Source: Membranipora membranacea
Taxonomy: Eukaryota > Bryozoa > Gymnolaemata > Cheilostomatida > Membraniporidae
Direction: 5' to 3'
Length of the DNA stretch: 64,000 nt
Assembly: GCA_914767715.1 (NCBI GenBank)
Contig: OU612070.1
Location: forward strand, 21,502,025-21,566,024
Positions 11,801 to 30,400 of this stretch are shown here, one piece after another. A program made the position numbers and the translations under genes. Each line of letters begins with the position of its first letter. Position 1 is the first letter of the stretch. The notes below the pieces were generated by a model, which saw only the letters and a list, made by a program, of their open reading frames with translations, ran no database searches and was not told the origin of the DNA.

Positions 11801-12782
11801 AAAGCAGATCTGGAAAGTACACGTGTCATCTCTGAAGAGAGGGCCAAACAACTGGCTGATGAATACAAGTAAGAGTCTGATAAATAATCCTATACTTTCT
11901 TGGTAACAGGTAAAGACCCTAAATGTTTACCTCCAATTAAATAATATGGTTGTCGATCATGAAAAAACCGCATTATGAATGTGTAGGCAAAAAAATGAGA
12001 AACTGCTGAGGTTATCACGATTATCTATTCAATTTCGGAGGGACCTAGCCCCTCTTGACCAGCTTTCTCGTGTTTTTGGGGCCCCCCCCCCCCACAATAA
12101 AGCTTCTCAAGACAGGTTTAGAGGGACCATCCATAGACAAATGTATGGAGATCATCACTGAACAGAAATTGGCTCACAACGCCTTGATTTTACCAAAAAA
12201 ATAAGCCTGTTCGTCAGTCAGTTACAGACTGTGGTATTAACTAAAATAAATTGAACAACATAACAAATGGTGAGGATGTGAATCACCCAGTGACGCCAGG
12301 TCTGGCACAGTTGTGTAACCTTTGGCACATTTAAAGAAAAGATCAATGACATGATAATGTCCTTTTCTGATTCCTGCGCTTATATTTGGTGTCTATTTAT
12401 CCAGTTTATGGCTATTCACTGTCTTTGAAAATCATCATCAACATCATGGTTGGTTAAAAAGTAGGTTGTGAGGTCAACAAGTTGTTATCTGTATACTTTC
12501 AAGCCAACTCTATAAATTAATAAACTGATCTTGATGTTGCAATCCCACACATGCTTATTTTATTTTTGTTGTAGAATACCTTATATAGAAGTCAGCGCAG
12601 CGTCAGGGCAGAACGTCGAGTTATGTATAAGTACTCTCTTAGATGGCGTTATGCAGAGGATGGAAATAGAGGTGGATAAGCAACTTAGTCAGAATAATAA
12701 TAATGGCGTAACAAATCTCAAGGGTAAAAATGACAATACTACGGTATCTAATAATACACGAGATCAGCAATGTGCGTGCTGA
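8809..12782 (+). CDS. RAB27: Rab27-type small GTPase
   Basis: Five coding exons join in phase: 8809-8890, 10122-10228, 10766-10854, 11641-11868 and 12575-12782, giving about 237 residues (vertebrate Rab27 is about 220). Seen: P-loop GDSGVGKTS, switch I/RabF1 [31 protein letters not shown] (switch II), NKADLE, the G5 motif ETSA-equivalent EVSAASGQN, and a C-terminal CAC for double geranylgeranylation. VGIDFREK and FFRDAMGF are Rab27 hallmarks. Rab27 recruits effectors (Slp, melanophilin, Munc13-4 types) to secretory vesicles and docks them at the plasma membrane. The ATG lies two bases after a pyrimidine-rich acceptor, so a non-coding first exon is expected upstream. The C-terminal linker is Asn-rich. 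A tRNA-derived repeat sits in the third intron. Identification is firm; exon borders are read by eye. Confidence 0.96.
9084..9290 (+). repeat. tRNA-derived SINE-like element in Rab27 intron 1
   Basis: Head with AGCTCAGTTGGTTAGAG (A box) and GGTTCGAGAC (B box), body with TGGGGTTTGGTTGG, tail with GGATGTGGCATGTGATAAGA. Head, body and tail match the element at 11369-11600 in the same order, which defines a family. Confidence 0.75.
10538..10640. mobile_element. Short MITE-like element with 13-bp inverted ends
   Basis: GTTCCCTCTGTGA at 10538-10550 is perfectly mirrored by TCACAGAGGGAAC at 10628-10640. It is about 103 bases long, non-coding, and lies in Rab27 intron 2. A target-site duplication is not obvious. 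Confidence 0.6.
10893..11045 (+). repeat. Dispersed repeat, copy A
   Basis: Shares AACAGCCAAAATC and, further on, ATTGATGG and TACATTCTGAGTGA in the same order and spacing with 19483-19632. No coding potential is recognised. Both copies are in introns or flanks of genes. Confidence 0.65.
11369..11600 (+). repeat. tRNA-derived SINE-like element in Rab27 intron 3
   Basis: GGTGGCTCAGTTGGTTAGAG (A box) and GGTTCAAATCC (B box) form a clear tRNA-like head. The body TACTGGGGTTTGGTTGG and the tail GGGATGTGGCCTGTGATAAG match the element at 9084. Insertion ends about 40 bases before the exon at 11641, leaving its acceptor intact. Confidence 0.8.
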
Positions 12783-13007
12783 CACTGCGACAGGTAATCT
12801 CCCCTAAGGGTGACAGGAATGCGCAGATAATCACAGAATGAATGGGGTGTTTTGCAAAGAAGGATTACCAGGGTAATCAAATCGCCGCTTCATTAACGAG
12901 ATGATTTTTGTCAAGTGTCAATATCAGGCACTTACTTTACAACTCAGGTTTTTTTTGCTTCAAGCTGAATTATTAGTTATTATATTGCAGTGGTATATTT
13001 TGTGGCA

Positions 13008-13013
13008 AATAAA
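13008..13013 (+). terminator. Polyadenylation signal, Rab27
   Basis: AATAAA about 225 bases after the Rab27 stop codon and in the right orientation. No closer canonical hexamer is seen. Confidence 0.5.
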
Positions 13014-13094
13014 GAGAAATAACGCAACATGCTGCACAATGAACTCCGCTTCTTACTTGTATATGAATTTTGAGTTCGCATCTGCTGATTTATC

Positions 13095-13250
13095 TAGTCA
13101 AACCACGGCCAGCCCTTGAAAGGGTTTGGGATGGCATCCCAAACACATTTAAGGGCTGAGTCAAACATGGACCTAGTTTTCCTGCATTCGGAGTTGCTTC
13201 TGATCCACTGCGGCGTGACCAGTAGAAGGGAGCAAACGGAATGCAGGCAA
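13095..13250. repeat. Pair of imperfect hairpins
   Basis: GCCCTTGAAAGGGTTTGGGA folds on TCCCAAACACATTTAAGGGC, and CCTGCATTC is mirrored by GAATGCAGG about 55 bases further on. This is probably a small fold-back repeat between the convergent Rab27 and KMO genes. Confidence 0.4.
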
Positions 13251-13932
13251 TTGGATTAAACTTGATCTAAGCCAAAAATATTATTTTGGTTGGATATACA
13301 TAATTGATTAACCACAGTTACAGCTGGAGGTTAATTCTCTCTAGATTTTATCTTTAATATCCAATGATAAAGATCATGAGGAATAAAGGAATTTGTTTTA
13401 TTTCTAATAGTAATCAATGATGTGAAATTTTGTTTTTAAAAGGTTATTTTTATTTTTAAAAATAGCAAAAGAGACGGTCATGTCTTCACAATAAAACGTT
13501 GGCAAAATGAAAGCATCTGACTAACCATATATATAATATCTTTATCAAATGAGTAAAAGTTTGGCACAAATTTACTGACACTGCTGGAATTAATGAGAGA
13601 CCAGTCACTAATTTTGTGATGATTGAGATTATTTTGAAGTTCTGTAGCTAGTGCGCTTGTCTGGATGTGGGTGATGGCTGGAGGATGGTCACCAACAAAA
13701 AACATAACCAACACGAGTCAGGCTAAGGCCACGTCATGTATAAAATCTAACTTAAGAGATTGGTACAAAAATTATATTATCAGAACAGTCACCATAAAAC
13801 TATATCAGCTCTTAGTACAACAAAATCATACTGGATATCAGAAAAATGGACGATTATTGTTAGCTGCCTCTCAAAGAGATATGACCGGACATGTCCCTAC
13901 ATGCCCCTACATTCCTACACATGTAATAATAA

Positions 13933-13938
13933 TTTATT
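13933..13938 (-). terminator. Polyadenylation signal, KMO
   Basis: AATAAA on the minus strand about 30 bases after the KMO stop codon. Rab27 and KMO are convergent, with about 1.2 kb between their stop codons. Confidence 0.45.
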
Positions 13939-13969
13939 ATTCTTTAACCTGTTGCCACAAACACTGGGT

Positions 13970-19825
<5,856 letters not shown>

Positions 19826-20880
19826 AGTTTAGTTTATCCTTCTCTATACTGATGACTGATGAGGAAACACTGTGAGAAATAAGGTCAGAGGCTAAACACA
19901 CTAGGCCTGTCATTGATTCACATTTAGTAATTCTATTCACATGTAGTTCAATAAGTAGTGTTTCCTGATGTATCATGTTATGGCCTTCGCCTTTGCCTGT
20001 GGGAGGCATGCTAGATAAGAGTTGTTCCAGAATATCGAGTGCCATTGGATGACAGACTATCACTAGGATAACATTTTAACAAATGTCGGAAATCGACAAT
20101 CCCACCACTGCCAATCTAAGGCACTTCCGGCATACCATGACCAAGAGTTCCCTAACACAACTATCCCAGTTTTGAAAGGTACATTTTGTATGTAGGGTGA
20201 TGATATGCATGAGGCCTCAAGACAGCTCTGAAACGACTCAAAACTGCCTCACAACATCTCAAGACTGTCTAGCAAACTCTCAAGACCGCCCCACAACATG
20301 TCTTAGCCCAGGAGCTTTGAACATTCATCACTAGAAATCAGTCGAAGTGTCTTTTTCAGAACTGATTAATAAATTGTGAAGACGTAACTTGAACTAACTG
20401 GGGAGTTGAGTATTTATGATGCCTCTAAAATTTAGCCTTCACCCGGAGGCCGTTGGACGGGGGGGGGGAAGAGTTTAGGGGGCCCAGACTACCTACACCC
20501 ATTCAAATTCAGTCCAAAAAGTGATACTTCTTTGATAAACAAGCCTAACGGATCTGCTCTCATATTTTACGTTACAGAGTGAGTTGGCCTAGAATTTGAT
20601 GGGCGCTGCTGTTGTACCCTCTGGATGGTTTTTAGAGAGTTGAATCAACATGAAAAGGGAATGAATGAACGAAAAATAATTAGATGGGTAGCCAGTTAGC
20701 AAGTAAGTAGTGTAGAGTGAGTAACAGCAAGTGGGTAGTAGGTAAAACCAAAGAGTAACAGGGGACACTGAAAACAGGTCTATTCCAACACCAGAGCAAC
20801 TCTCTGACAATGTTCGGCTGGCTAAAGGGGCCAGTCATCCAGGTCTTGGGGTAGAAAAGCTACTCTCTTCACTAGCCAAT
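19826..20880. other. KMO upstream region, no gene seen
   Basis: Holds the KMO promoter by position. There is a run of G near 20459-20468 and no recognisable TATA or exon. Open frames are short and uninformative. Confidence 0.4.
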
Positions 20881-21036
20881 CATATGGCATATATAGGCAT
20901 CTGGAGTTACAAACAAGCATGTATCATCATCATGTATACTTTCAAATACTTTGCCAATGTCCATGATCAACCATCCCCGTCCCAAAGACATTGGAAAAGT
21001 ATACATCTGGTTACTCCAGATGCATTTATATGTCCT
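20881..21036. repeat. Small nested fold-back element
   Basis: GCATCTGGAGTTAC near 20897 is mirrored by GTTACTCCAGATGC near 21009, and inside these GTATACTTTC and CCAATGTCC are mirrored by GACATTGG and AAAAGTATAC. The whole 155 bases would fold as one hairpin. Confidence 0.65.
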
Positions 21037-21519
21037 ATGTAGCCGATTCAATGACATGTGACTTGTGTTGGCTCTGAGTCTGATTTAATCAACTCCCACC
21101 AATCACAGGCAAAACCATATACAAAACACACTGTGTGTTTTGTCTATGAGCAAAACATTGGCATGCACCACCATGTTCCTTTGTTACAGCCACGCCAGTC
21201 ATCTACTTCCTCACTGAGAAGCCATTGCTCTGGTTCTAATGCAAGTGATGCACAATATGTTTGAGCTGTTGAAAGAAAGTTATGTAAACCGAAACAAATT
21301 TGCTGCAAAAGTGTGGACCTTCAAGAAAGGTCATAGACAGTATTCACATCAAAATTTGCATATTGTATTGGGGTGATAATGACGGGCTTGGGAAGTATGT
21401 TATAGATCATAGTCTAAATAATGTCATTGGTCTAACCTTTTTTCTTTGTCTTTCAGAGCACACAACTCCCATAACATTGTTGATAGTTCTCCCAGGGAGG
21501 GGTGATTCTACATCGGGAG

Positions 21520-22075
21520 TTTGGGACAACCCATAGACTTAGTAATAAACCTAGACAGGACGCTATATGGAGCATTAGCATTGAGGCAGTTAATTGAGGG
21601 CAACGTAACAACATTGGAAGGTGTAGAAGCAATGATGCTATCAATGATTTACTGTACAAAATCCAGCCTGTTTTTTGTCAATAACTCGATCCATTTTGAT
21701 CGGATTTTGAGTTTGAAAATTAAAATAGACTTACCAGCTTATCCTGAATAGTTTGATACTAATTTAAGCAGAATTTTTTTGAAGAAGAAACAGCATCAAG
21801 TTGATAACAATAATATGCTGCTGATTGTAAAGTAATTTTCAAATTCAAAATCCGATCAAAATTGATCAAGTTATGAACAAAAGACCTTGATTATGGGCAG
21901 TAAATCCATGATAGCATCATTGCTTCTACACCTTCCAATGACGTTACGTTGCCCCATAATTAAGTGCCTCAATTCAGCTGTATACAGTGTCCTGTCTAGG
22001 CAAGGAGTTGTCTACAACTCCTTGGTCTAGGTTTATTATTAAGTCTATGAGACAACCTCTATGACTAAATTATGA
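21520..22075. mobile_element. Fold-back element with arms of about 250 bases
   Basis: The left arm (from 21530: TAGACTTAGTAATAAACC, then GAAGGTGTAGAAGCAATGAT, then TTTTGATCGGATTTTGAGTT) is mirrored in reverse order by the right arm (AACTCAAAATCCGATCAAAA type words near 21850, ATCATTGCTTCTACACCTTC near 21916, GGTTTATTATTAAGTCTA near 22030). About 100 bases of non-palindromic centre remain. No transposase is present, so it is non-autonomous. Confidence 0.8.
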
Positions 22076-22099
22076 CTTTGCAAGCCCTATACCTCATTG

Positions 22100-22570
22100 T
22101 GAATTTCATGTACAAAAGAGGGTGAAACTTTCCGATATCGAAGCAATTTTTGAATGCTCCTCTATTTTTCTCTACGCGTTTCATTTTGTATTGTTGTTAG
22201 CCGTGTTAATACTCCACACTTCCTACTTCCTTGTGGATGGCACCGAGTAGTTTCGAGATTGGACATTCTATCGCCATGTCAAACGAACTTGATCAGTGTT
22301 CAAAGTGACCCAGGCTAAACTGAAGTAATCTGGAAATCTGATCCCAGCAAAGTACAAAAGAAAGATAAGACTTCAGCTGCAACAGTGCAAAGATACTTAT
22401 GGTTATAAGCGGGCGCTTGTAATGAAACTGAGACTGAAGTGAAAATCACATCAATCGGGGTTTAAAGAGAAAGATTGCAGCGAAACAAATTATTTTAGTA
22501 TTTCCCAAAATATTAAACTTTTTGATGGAATGTTTACCAGCAATCAGTACACATGTATCCATTTAAAAAT
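22100..22570 (+). repeat. Unclassified dispersed repeat, copy 1
   Basis: Collinear with 63185-63680: shared words include TTGAATGCTCCTCT, TTGGACATTCTATCGCCA, GTGTTCAAAGTG and GCAGCCAAACAAATTATT-type ends. Non-coding on both strands. It immediately follows the fold-back element. Confidence 0.75.
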
Positions 22571-24212
22571 CACTCATTGAATATCTGATTGAATAGGAAA
22601 ATTTTAATTTGGACGTAGTTGATCATCTCAGAAGAGAGCTGGCCAACCATCACCGCAAATGACATCAATAATCTGAACAGAGGATCCAAGAAGTGATGGC
22701 AAGGGAAAAAGCAGCTCACTGATGCTGGCTCACATCAATTTGTTATTCAATGTTTGTTTTAAATGTGATATATTCAGATGACAAAATGTAACAAGAATTC
22801 TTTGCCATCAACTGTGGATATTACTTATACCTGCTGTGTTGAATTCTAGCTGGGTATATAGGCATTTGCGGTAACTCAAAATGGTAGTGTTTAGAGTTGT
22901 TTTTTTTATTTCTGTGCTGACAATTATGTTGTGAATATTTTGACAAGATGCGTTAAAAAAATTAATAGAATAAAATATAACAAAGAGTCAATAAAATTGA
23001 AACCAAGATTATTTTTGATGTATCAACCCTTCGAAAATAACATGTTCAATGCTAAAACAGATGACACATTCTTTTTGTTAGAGCTGGCTTGTGTTTATTT
23101 TTCTAACCATATTCAAACTAGGTTTTACCAGCTGTTGAGGTTCTATCGGAAAAAAACTGCAAATAAAACAGCTTGAGAAGACTAGGCTTGGAGCTGTCCC
23201 AAAGGGCATTCCCCATATGATTGCATCATTTTGTTGAACAGAACAGAGATACACCTGTCAGGTATGTCATGGGTTGAAGACAGTAAGTTTATATAAAATT
23301 CAAGGCTCATAGATTATACTTGCAAAAGGCCAAAGATTGCACACTATCATGATTGTAGCAGTTGATGCCAACAAAAAAACGGAAGTGATGTGAGGTAAGC
23401 GTTTATTGAGGTGATTTTGATTTCCAATGTAATTTGTGATTGTTATTTGAAAGTGGATGAAGTTGACTCATATGCAGACCTGGACTGAATCTGAGGGACG
23501 CTCACAGACAGATCATCATATCAGATGTTTTTATAAATATATATCCTTAATGTATATCCTAAACCTTAATAAAAAAAATAAGCTGGGTTGATTGGAGTTG
23601 TTTTCCTTTTTTCAGTGCTGACACTTTGGGCTTCAATTTCACCTTCACAAACTGTACAATGTCACTTTGACTAGAGGTAGATTGCTTATATATGGTAAGG
23701 TAGGCAATAATAAAAGCAAGGAAGAGCATGGAGAGGACCCCTTATTTTATATATATATATATATATATATACTTTTATTGTCAGACAAAACATAAGTGAA
23801 TATAAGGAGGTAAGTGGGAAATTTGGAAGATAATTTGGAGCCACTTGTTGCTGTGTTCATGCTTGTTGCATTCTGCGCATGCGACACCCTGATACATGAG
23901 CCGATCTCTGCAAAGTTTAGTCTTGATATTCCGAGGCAATCTGAGTGTCCAGATCACCAGAGCTAGTAGGGCCAGCGCTTTTGTTGCACACTGACATCGA
24001 AACTACACTATTCACAATATTATCTCTGGTTGTTAGAGTCGATTTACTGTGAGTGCCTTACATGTTCCCGTAAGTTTCTGGATATGGTGGCTGCCAGACC
24101 TAATGTTTCATGATCTTTATTTTTTTACTCCGTAAGATAATTTCCCTGGTAAGTTCGACCACATTGGCTATGTTTTTTATAACCTATCAAATTGTGTCCA
24201 GGTAGAAAAATC
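22571..24212. other. Intergenic, no gene seen
   Basis: Contains a short TA dinucleotide run near 23748-23772. A possible SLC5 polyadenylation signal lies at 24116-24121 on the minus strand (AATAAA), about 330 bases past that gene's stop. Nothing else is supportable. Confidence 0.4.
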
Positions 24213-24285
24213 AACCTCTTACGGGACTCGAACCCGCAATCCCCTGCTTAGGAGGCAGATGCCTTATCCATTAGGCCACAGAGGC
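24213..24285 (-). tRNA. tRNA-Arg (anticodon CCT)
   Basis: Reads GCCTCTG-TG-GCCTAATGGATAAGGC on the minus strand, with a clear D-arm, anticodon loop CTCCTAA and T-loop TTCGAGT in a GCGGG/CCCGT stem. This matches the animal tRNA-Arg-CCT sequence pattern. The acceptor stem has a G-T pair at the top and one G-A mismatch at its base, so slight decay is possible. No intron. A CCA end is not encoded, as expected. Confidence 0.9.
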
Positions 24286-24447
24286 TGCTATTTACCAAGA
24301 CTTTTGAAATAGGAAATACCATACTAGATGACCTCATCATCAGTTATGGCTTCAAGCGTTTCATTTTTTAAAAGTGTCAATCACTAAAGCCTATCATGGA
24401 TTTTGATAATCAGGGAAATTTTCAACAGTGCTGATGGCTATGATTTG

Positions 24448-27400
24448 CTAATTCTCTGAGAAATAATGCTCCGCACCCAAAGCTACTGTTTCCTGTTCCA
24501 TAATATCTGATGCCTCATCTAACCAGCAGGTGACATTATCCAGCTCTCTAGATTGATGCCTTCGGTCATTCTTGTTCTGTTGTACCAGGTCTACCTTCTG
24601 ACTCCAAAATTTCCAATTGACTCTAACCGCCGTATTAGGAAGTCTACCTCCACCTGAAAAGGCAAAATATCCAGCAAAGATTCTGTGAGTTAAATTACCG
24701 ACTACCTCATTAGTTAAAGAGTATTTGACTTTATTGTCTCTAGGCTGTTCAACCGTTCAAAACATAAAAAACCCCTACCTGTTATGGCTGTCACCAATAC
24801 GCTGACAGATACAAACACTATCAGACAGACAAAGTCAACAAAATATCCATCAAGCTGCTTTGGTCCTCTCCAGATGTCGTCTCTATAAAATTATGTATTC
24901 AAGTCGGTGACATCATAATGCAGAGAATGGGAGTTACCTTCCATAATTCATGGTGAGTAGAGCATTGAAATTCTTTACCATGCAAATCTGAAAATACTTT
25001 ATCACAAACAACTGCTGACTCTAACATGCATAGGTTTTTGGGTAGGCTTTGAGCCATCATTGAAAAGTGGTGCGAACCAGCTGTCAACAGAACAGAGACT
25101 TAAAATGGCAAAATAACAACATATACTTACATGTAAATGTAGTCTGTGTTATTGGGAAAGTCCTCCATATAATAGCTTTGTGATGTTTGGTCGCTCAATG
25201 GAATCTAAAAGACAATACCTGATACTCAGCAATTTGTATGATGTAGTCATCGTGACCAAGAAGCTTGTTCAAGACTAAGATTTTAAGAACTGTTAATAAC
25301 TTTTTGCAGTTACTAGTGCAGTATTTGACTCTCTGCCCAAAAGTGCTCAGCAGTCGATTCACCCATACTGATATGAGAGTAGGCGCATGAGGAAAGTATA
25401 AGTGACCACAAAGTCTCTTGTTTCTCTGCTCGATGTCCTTTGACTCCTCATTGAAAAAGTATGTCAAAATGACTAATGCAATGAATAAAAAATGTATTAA
25501 AAAAAAACAAACAGCTTCAGGTTTTTTGGAGACTATTTAATGAGAACTCATTATACAAAGACAATCTTCAGTATGCTTACCTGATAGTCATAAAGCTGCG
25601 TGCCCGGACTCAGATTCTCGGTTGTGACATTGAAAAGAAGATATGGAGGTGAACTCTCGTCATATGCAAAACTCTGTGATATTCTAGGTGAGTAACTCAT
25701 ATCCATCAGATAAGTAGCTAATCTGTAAGTAAGGTCTCCAAAGAAGATGGTTAATAATCCCGCAGACATACCCTGTATAACATAAATCAAGTCAAATATA
25801 TTTAAATAATTCAAATGATATATTGTGCAATATAATATATAATGATAGAACTCCTGATATTATTGTATAGATTGGTTTTATGATCTCTCTGAGCGTATAT
25901 AAAATATTTTCCAGATGTTTTATCTGCAAGTGATCAAAATATTTGAGCATGCTATTTAAACATAGCAATGGTTTCCCATGATCTATATGTAAAACTCAAA
26001 TACGAATACGAAATATTTGTCAACTAAACTCTTCCATACAAAACCTTCCAATCGATGGTGGAAATAAATATAACCATCACAGCTGCCATCGAGAAGGAGC
26101 CGCTCATTGAGGAGATTATGATGTCTATCACCTGAAATAAAGAGGGCAAGACATATGTGGTGTCATTTGTAGTGCACAATAAACATCTTGATGTTTTTAG
26201 GTATTTCAGTTTTAGCAAGATTTAAAGTCTTTGTTAACCAATTAATAATCATTTTCGTAAAATAAGAGTTATCATACCTGGCGATAAACTCTGCGTGAGT
26301 ATGGTTCTATCACCATATGTAGAGAGGCAAACAGGAAGATTGTCCCTCCTGATATCACCACTGTGTGAAGCACGAAGATACCAAATAAGGCTTTGAGAGT
26401 ATTACAAAATCAAATTTTTAACAGTATTATAATCAAAAAAGGCATCCACCGTTAGAGAATCTTACTTGGTTGGTTGTCAGAATCATTATTGGCAGCAGCT
26501 TCGGGAGTCTGAAACAATTTCCAAGTTTTTGTCTCAGCTCAGATTTTACAGGAGACTAGTTTTTCTGGTACAGTTATGTAAGATTTTGATGTTGAAAACA
26601 ATATGGATAGTATTAGAAATTGAGACCTCCTGCCTGGTACTTTATGTAAATTTGATTATCAGTCCATTGTAGGTACAGAAGGTATATCGGGCTGTGTTTT
26701 TCATGCCTTAATCGACAAAACACTTACTTTGGGATGTGTACAACTGAAGAATAGTTCAATATTAGAAGCAACATGTCATAGTAACAACCACATTAAACTG
26801 ATTTTGTTATGTCGCATTGTCAACAAGAATGCGTCACCGACTCACCCAAAATAATCTGCAGTGATTTAACAGTCTTACAGAAACCACACAGTACTTTGCT
26901 CACAGCTGTATCCTCATACACTATAGTCATCACAGATGTCATCAATGAGCCAACTGAGCTAAGGGACCATGGAAAATATCACATCACACGATAAACTTGT
27001 ATCTAGAACTGTCATCTACAAGGAATCTAGGTATTTATAAAGTCCGCTGAGTAGCCTCCAACTGTGTGAGAAATGATGAGTCGTTTTATCTTATTTTAGA
27101 TCTGAAAGGTGTTAGTTACGATAAGAGGATAAGATGAACCTGAGATCCACGAGACAAGACAGGATTGTCTTTGCAGATTCTCTTGTGGTTCACAAATACA
27201 CAAAATACTCAGCTCTACTTACCTGAGTGTAGCTGAGAATATCAGGCTCAAAATTAGTCCAGTACTCCAATTCGCTGTGCTTCCCACGCCAAACTGAAAT
27301 AAAATCAGGAGGTGATATATTTTACTACCAGATCTCTTGTGTTCTAGCTAATGTATATGAGTGATTGCTAGTGGGATTTCAGACCTTTAAGTACAGAATT

Positions 27401-30400
27401 TGGGCTAACTGTTTTAAGCAATGTAAAAAAGCCAACTTCTCCTCTTGCGAATACTTTAGGGTAATTCAAATCCCTAAACTACTAAGGAATACAATTTTAG
27501 CAACATTTAACATTGTAAATAAACTAATGGGTGAGAGATGTTACTTACCAATGAAGCAGTGATATGCAGCAGGAGAAGTAAAATAATAGAAAACAATCCC
27601 TGTAATATCACGCACCTGCAGAGGTACAATGAGAGAACAATAATATCTAAAATATGGCATAATAAATTTCTCTCAAGACAGTAACAACAGATTGATACCT
27701 AAAGTTGACCTAGGATGGTATGAACTTGTATGCCTAGTGAACACAAATAAATTAAATATTAGAAAGCTACAAAAAATGGAACCAACTTCAGTAATCACGT
27801 AGTATTTCCCTTGTGTTTGAATGACTGCAAATGGAGTAGGAAACATTAACTATCTACTCACAAGGATGCCTGCTTTACTGATCTAGCTGATGATATTCTG
27901 AAGAAAGAAGCGTGGTCCATACCAAACAGCCTGATTGCTGTTAGAAAGCCTGGAAATACTGACCAATAGAAACTCATCGTATCTGTAGCTGTCACTCTAG
28001 GATACAACCTTGCAATTATAGTAAAAAAATAATCAATAATAAAAAAACCGTACTATTATCTTAACTTCAGTATATTTGTAAGTACAATGGACATTTGTAC
28101 TGTAGGCCTAATAGATAAATAGTTAAGGGTAAGCCTTTCCCTACCCTCACATGGGTTTGGCTGACCCAAATTGACATTTCAATTCAATCGGTAGATAATG
28201 GCCCAAAATTTAACAGGAGTCACTGAAAACGCTCTCTACAGTTGAACAAAGGGCTCATTTATAATTTGTTACTTACAATGAGTCGGTTAAAGAGTCATCT
28301 GATGAGCTGAACCAGTCAGAAGACCAATCAGATGAATTGTTGTTACTCCGCACAACCGCAGTAGCAAATAGTATGGATGTACTCAAAAGCGTTGCTATAC
28401 TGTGTATAGCTTCACACCAAATAACTGCTTTCATACCTCCCTGTAAACATAAATCAAATCGAAGAAATTTATATATTGTGATTGCACACTAATTGCAATT
28501 TACAAAAATTGCTACAAATCTATTTATCAGCAGTAATAGGGGCCTATGCTATATTTGTCATCTATTGCTTGCGCACTGTAGTTTTGAACTTGAATATATA
28601 TATACAAGAACTACAGATGAGCAGCTCACCATGATAATAATAAAAGCAGGAACCAAGATGAATATGAAGATCAAAGCCCAGTATGAGACATCAGATAACA
28701 CGGCTAAATGTGAAGTCACATAATATACAGCAACCTGGCAAACTAAACCCTGCAAAATAAAATTTCTTTTGTCACGTTCTCAGCTCAAATCTAGGTAAAT
28801 GGTTCACCTATTCAAGTTGAGATTTTTGGAAAAAAGATTAAAGATTTTCTTTGTCCAAGAAGCACAAACAAGCGCTTTTTGGGTCACCACTATGAAATAT
28901 TTACAAATCATAAAAACCTGAAAGTTAACCTAACTATGACAACAGTGGTGATGTGTAATTATGCGTGTCATCCAGGACACAGGGCGTTTTCCAATCAGTT
29001 ATAGGGTCAAGGGTCAAGACAAAGATTTCAAATGCAATGATCCCAGTCATCGAGATAACTAGTGAAACTAGTTGAATTGATGTCAGAAGATATAAAAGGA
29101 ATTACACTTATACTCTGTAATATGGGCGATTCCGACCTTGACAGACTAACTGAGCCCTCCCCAATGTCATATCGACACAACACTATTGCCAAATTTAAAA
29201 ATAGAAAGCATCCTTACCAGATGTATCAGGCTAAATCCGACACTTATTATGTACACAGGCTGAAATTGCGGGAATCTTAACCTTAAAACCTGCAAATACA
29301 AATTTAACGTTTTGTGAGCTGGAAAATTTCAGAAATCAGATAGGAGAGTCATTTTGTATTAACAAAATACTTATCAAGGTGGAGTAAAAAAGAGTAAAAG
29401 CGTTGATGCTTGCTGAATTTTCATCAAACAAGCAAAAAATGGGATTTAGCCTTGCTGTCAGTCGGTGTATTGGTGATTTATCCCTTGTATGAAGGAAGAT
29501 ACAGCTGTAAAATGTCATGCAATTTTATCATAATGACTTTGGCTTGGCTGGCCTACTTGCTGCTTTATTTACTTTATTTATGGTGGTTGTTTGTAATCGA
29601 TAAAGCACTGGGATGATAAACAAAGCTGAGACGGTTGAAGCCAGGATACATCGAATAGAAACAAGCACCGAATCTATCCCGCTCTGGTTTGCTTGCAGAA
29701 ATTCTAAAAAGCAAAGAACCAATCATTAAGATCCTAGGTTATCAATTGGGCGTCTAGAGACACCACCAAAATGTGAGGTTAAAACTATAGCACAGCTGCC
29801 GAACCCATTTACTCTGGGTTGTTTAGAGGTGTTAAGTTTTCACGCACATAAAACGATCAAAATGAAAAATAAAAATAAAGCTTGCCTGGATACACCTTGC
29901 TTATTTCATTCAGAAAATTTTTGGAAAAGTTCACACATACATACATACATATATACATACATATGCCCCCTACTCATACATATGACCCCTACTCATACAA
30001 ATGCCCCCTACTTAACATATCCAGTTTGAGATACATAAGTCCCTTCGATCAAAGGGTTGGATGCCATATCCTATTACTTGCTTCTACTCACCCCATATGT
30101 TGGGTCCTGTATTAATTGACATGAGTGACAATGAAAGGACAAATATGTTGTTATCGTTCCTGAGCTGAAGCAAACTTTCATTTTTGTTTCGAATCTCTCT
30201 CAACAAAAAAAATACCATCACCACTGCTAGGTCCACACAAATGATAGCTGGAATGAAGAAAAAACCAAATAATAAGCAACATTTGAAATGATCAAACAGT
30301 TATTTAGTGATTGACATGCGACACTATTTGGTTGTCTAAATATTACAAACCCCGTAGCTCTCTTCAAAATTTAAATTTATCATGAAAAAATTGCATCTGT

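Noticed and set aside
12075-12095. C-run and nearby open frame 11979-12161
   Set aside because: Lies inside a Rab27 intron and has no protein-like features.
27545-27549. Apparent frameshift between SLC5 exons at 27.6 and 27.3 kb
   Set aside because: The donor reads GGTAAGTAAC; choosing the second GT, four bases on, restores the frame with the following exons.
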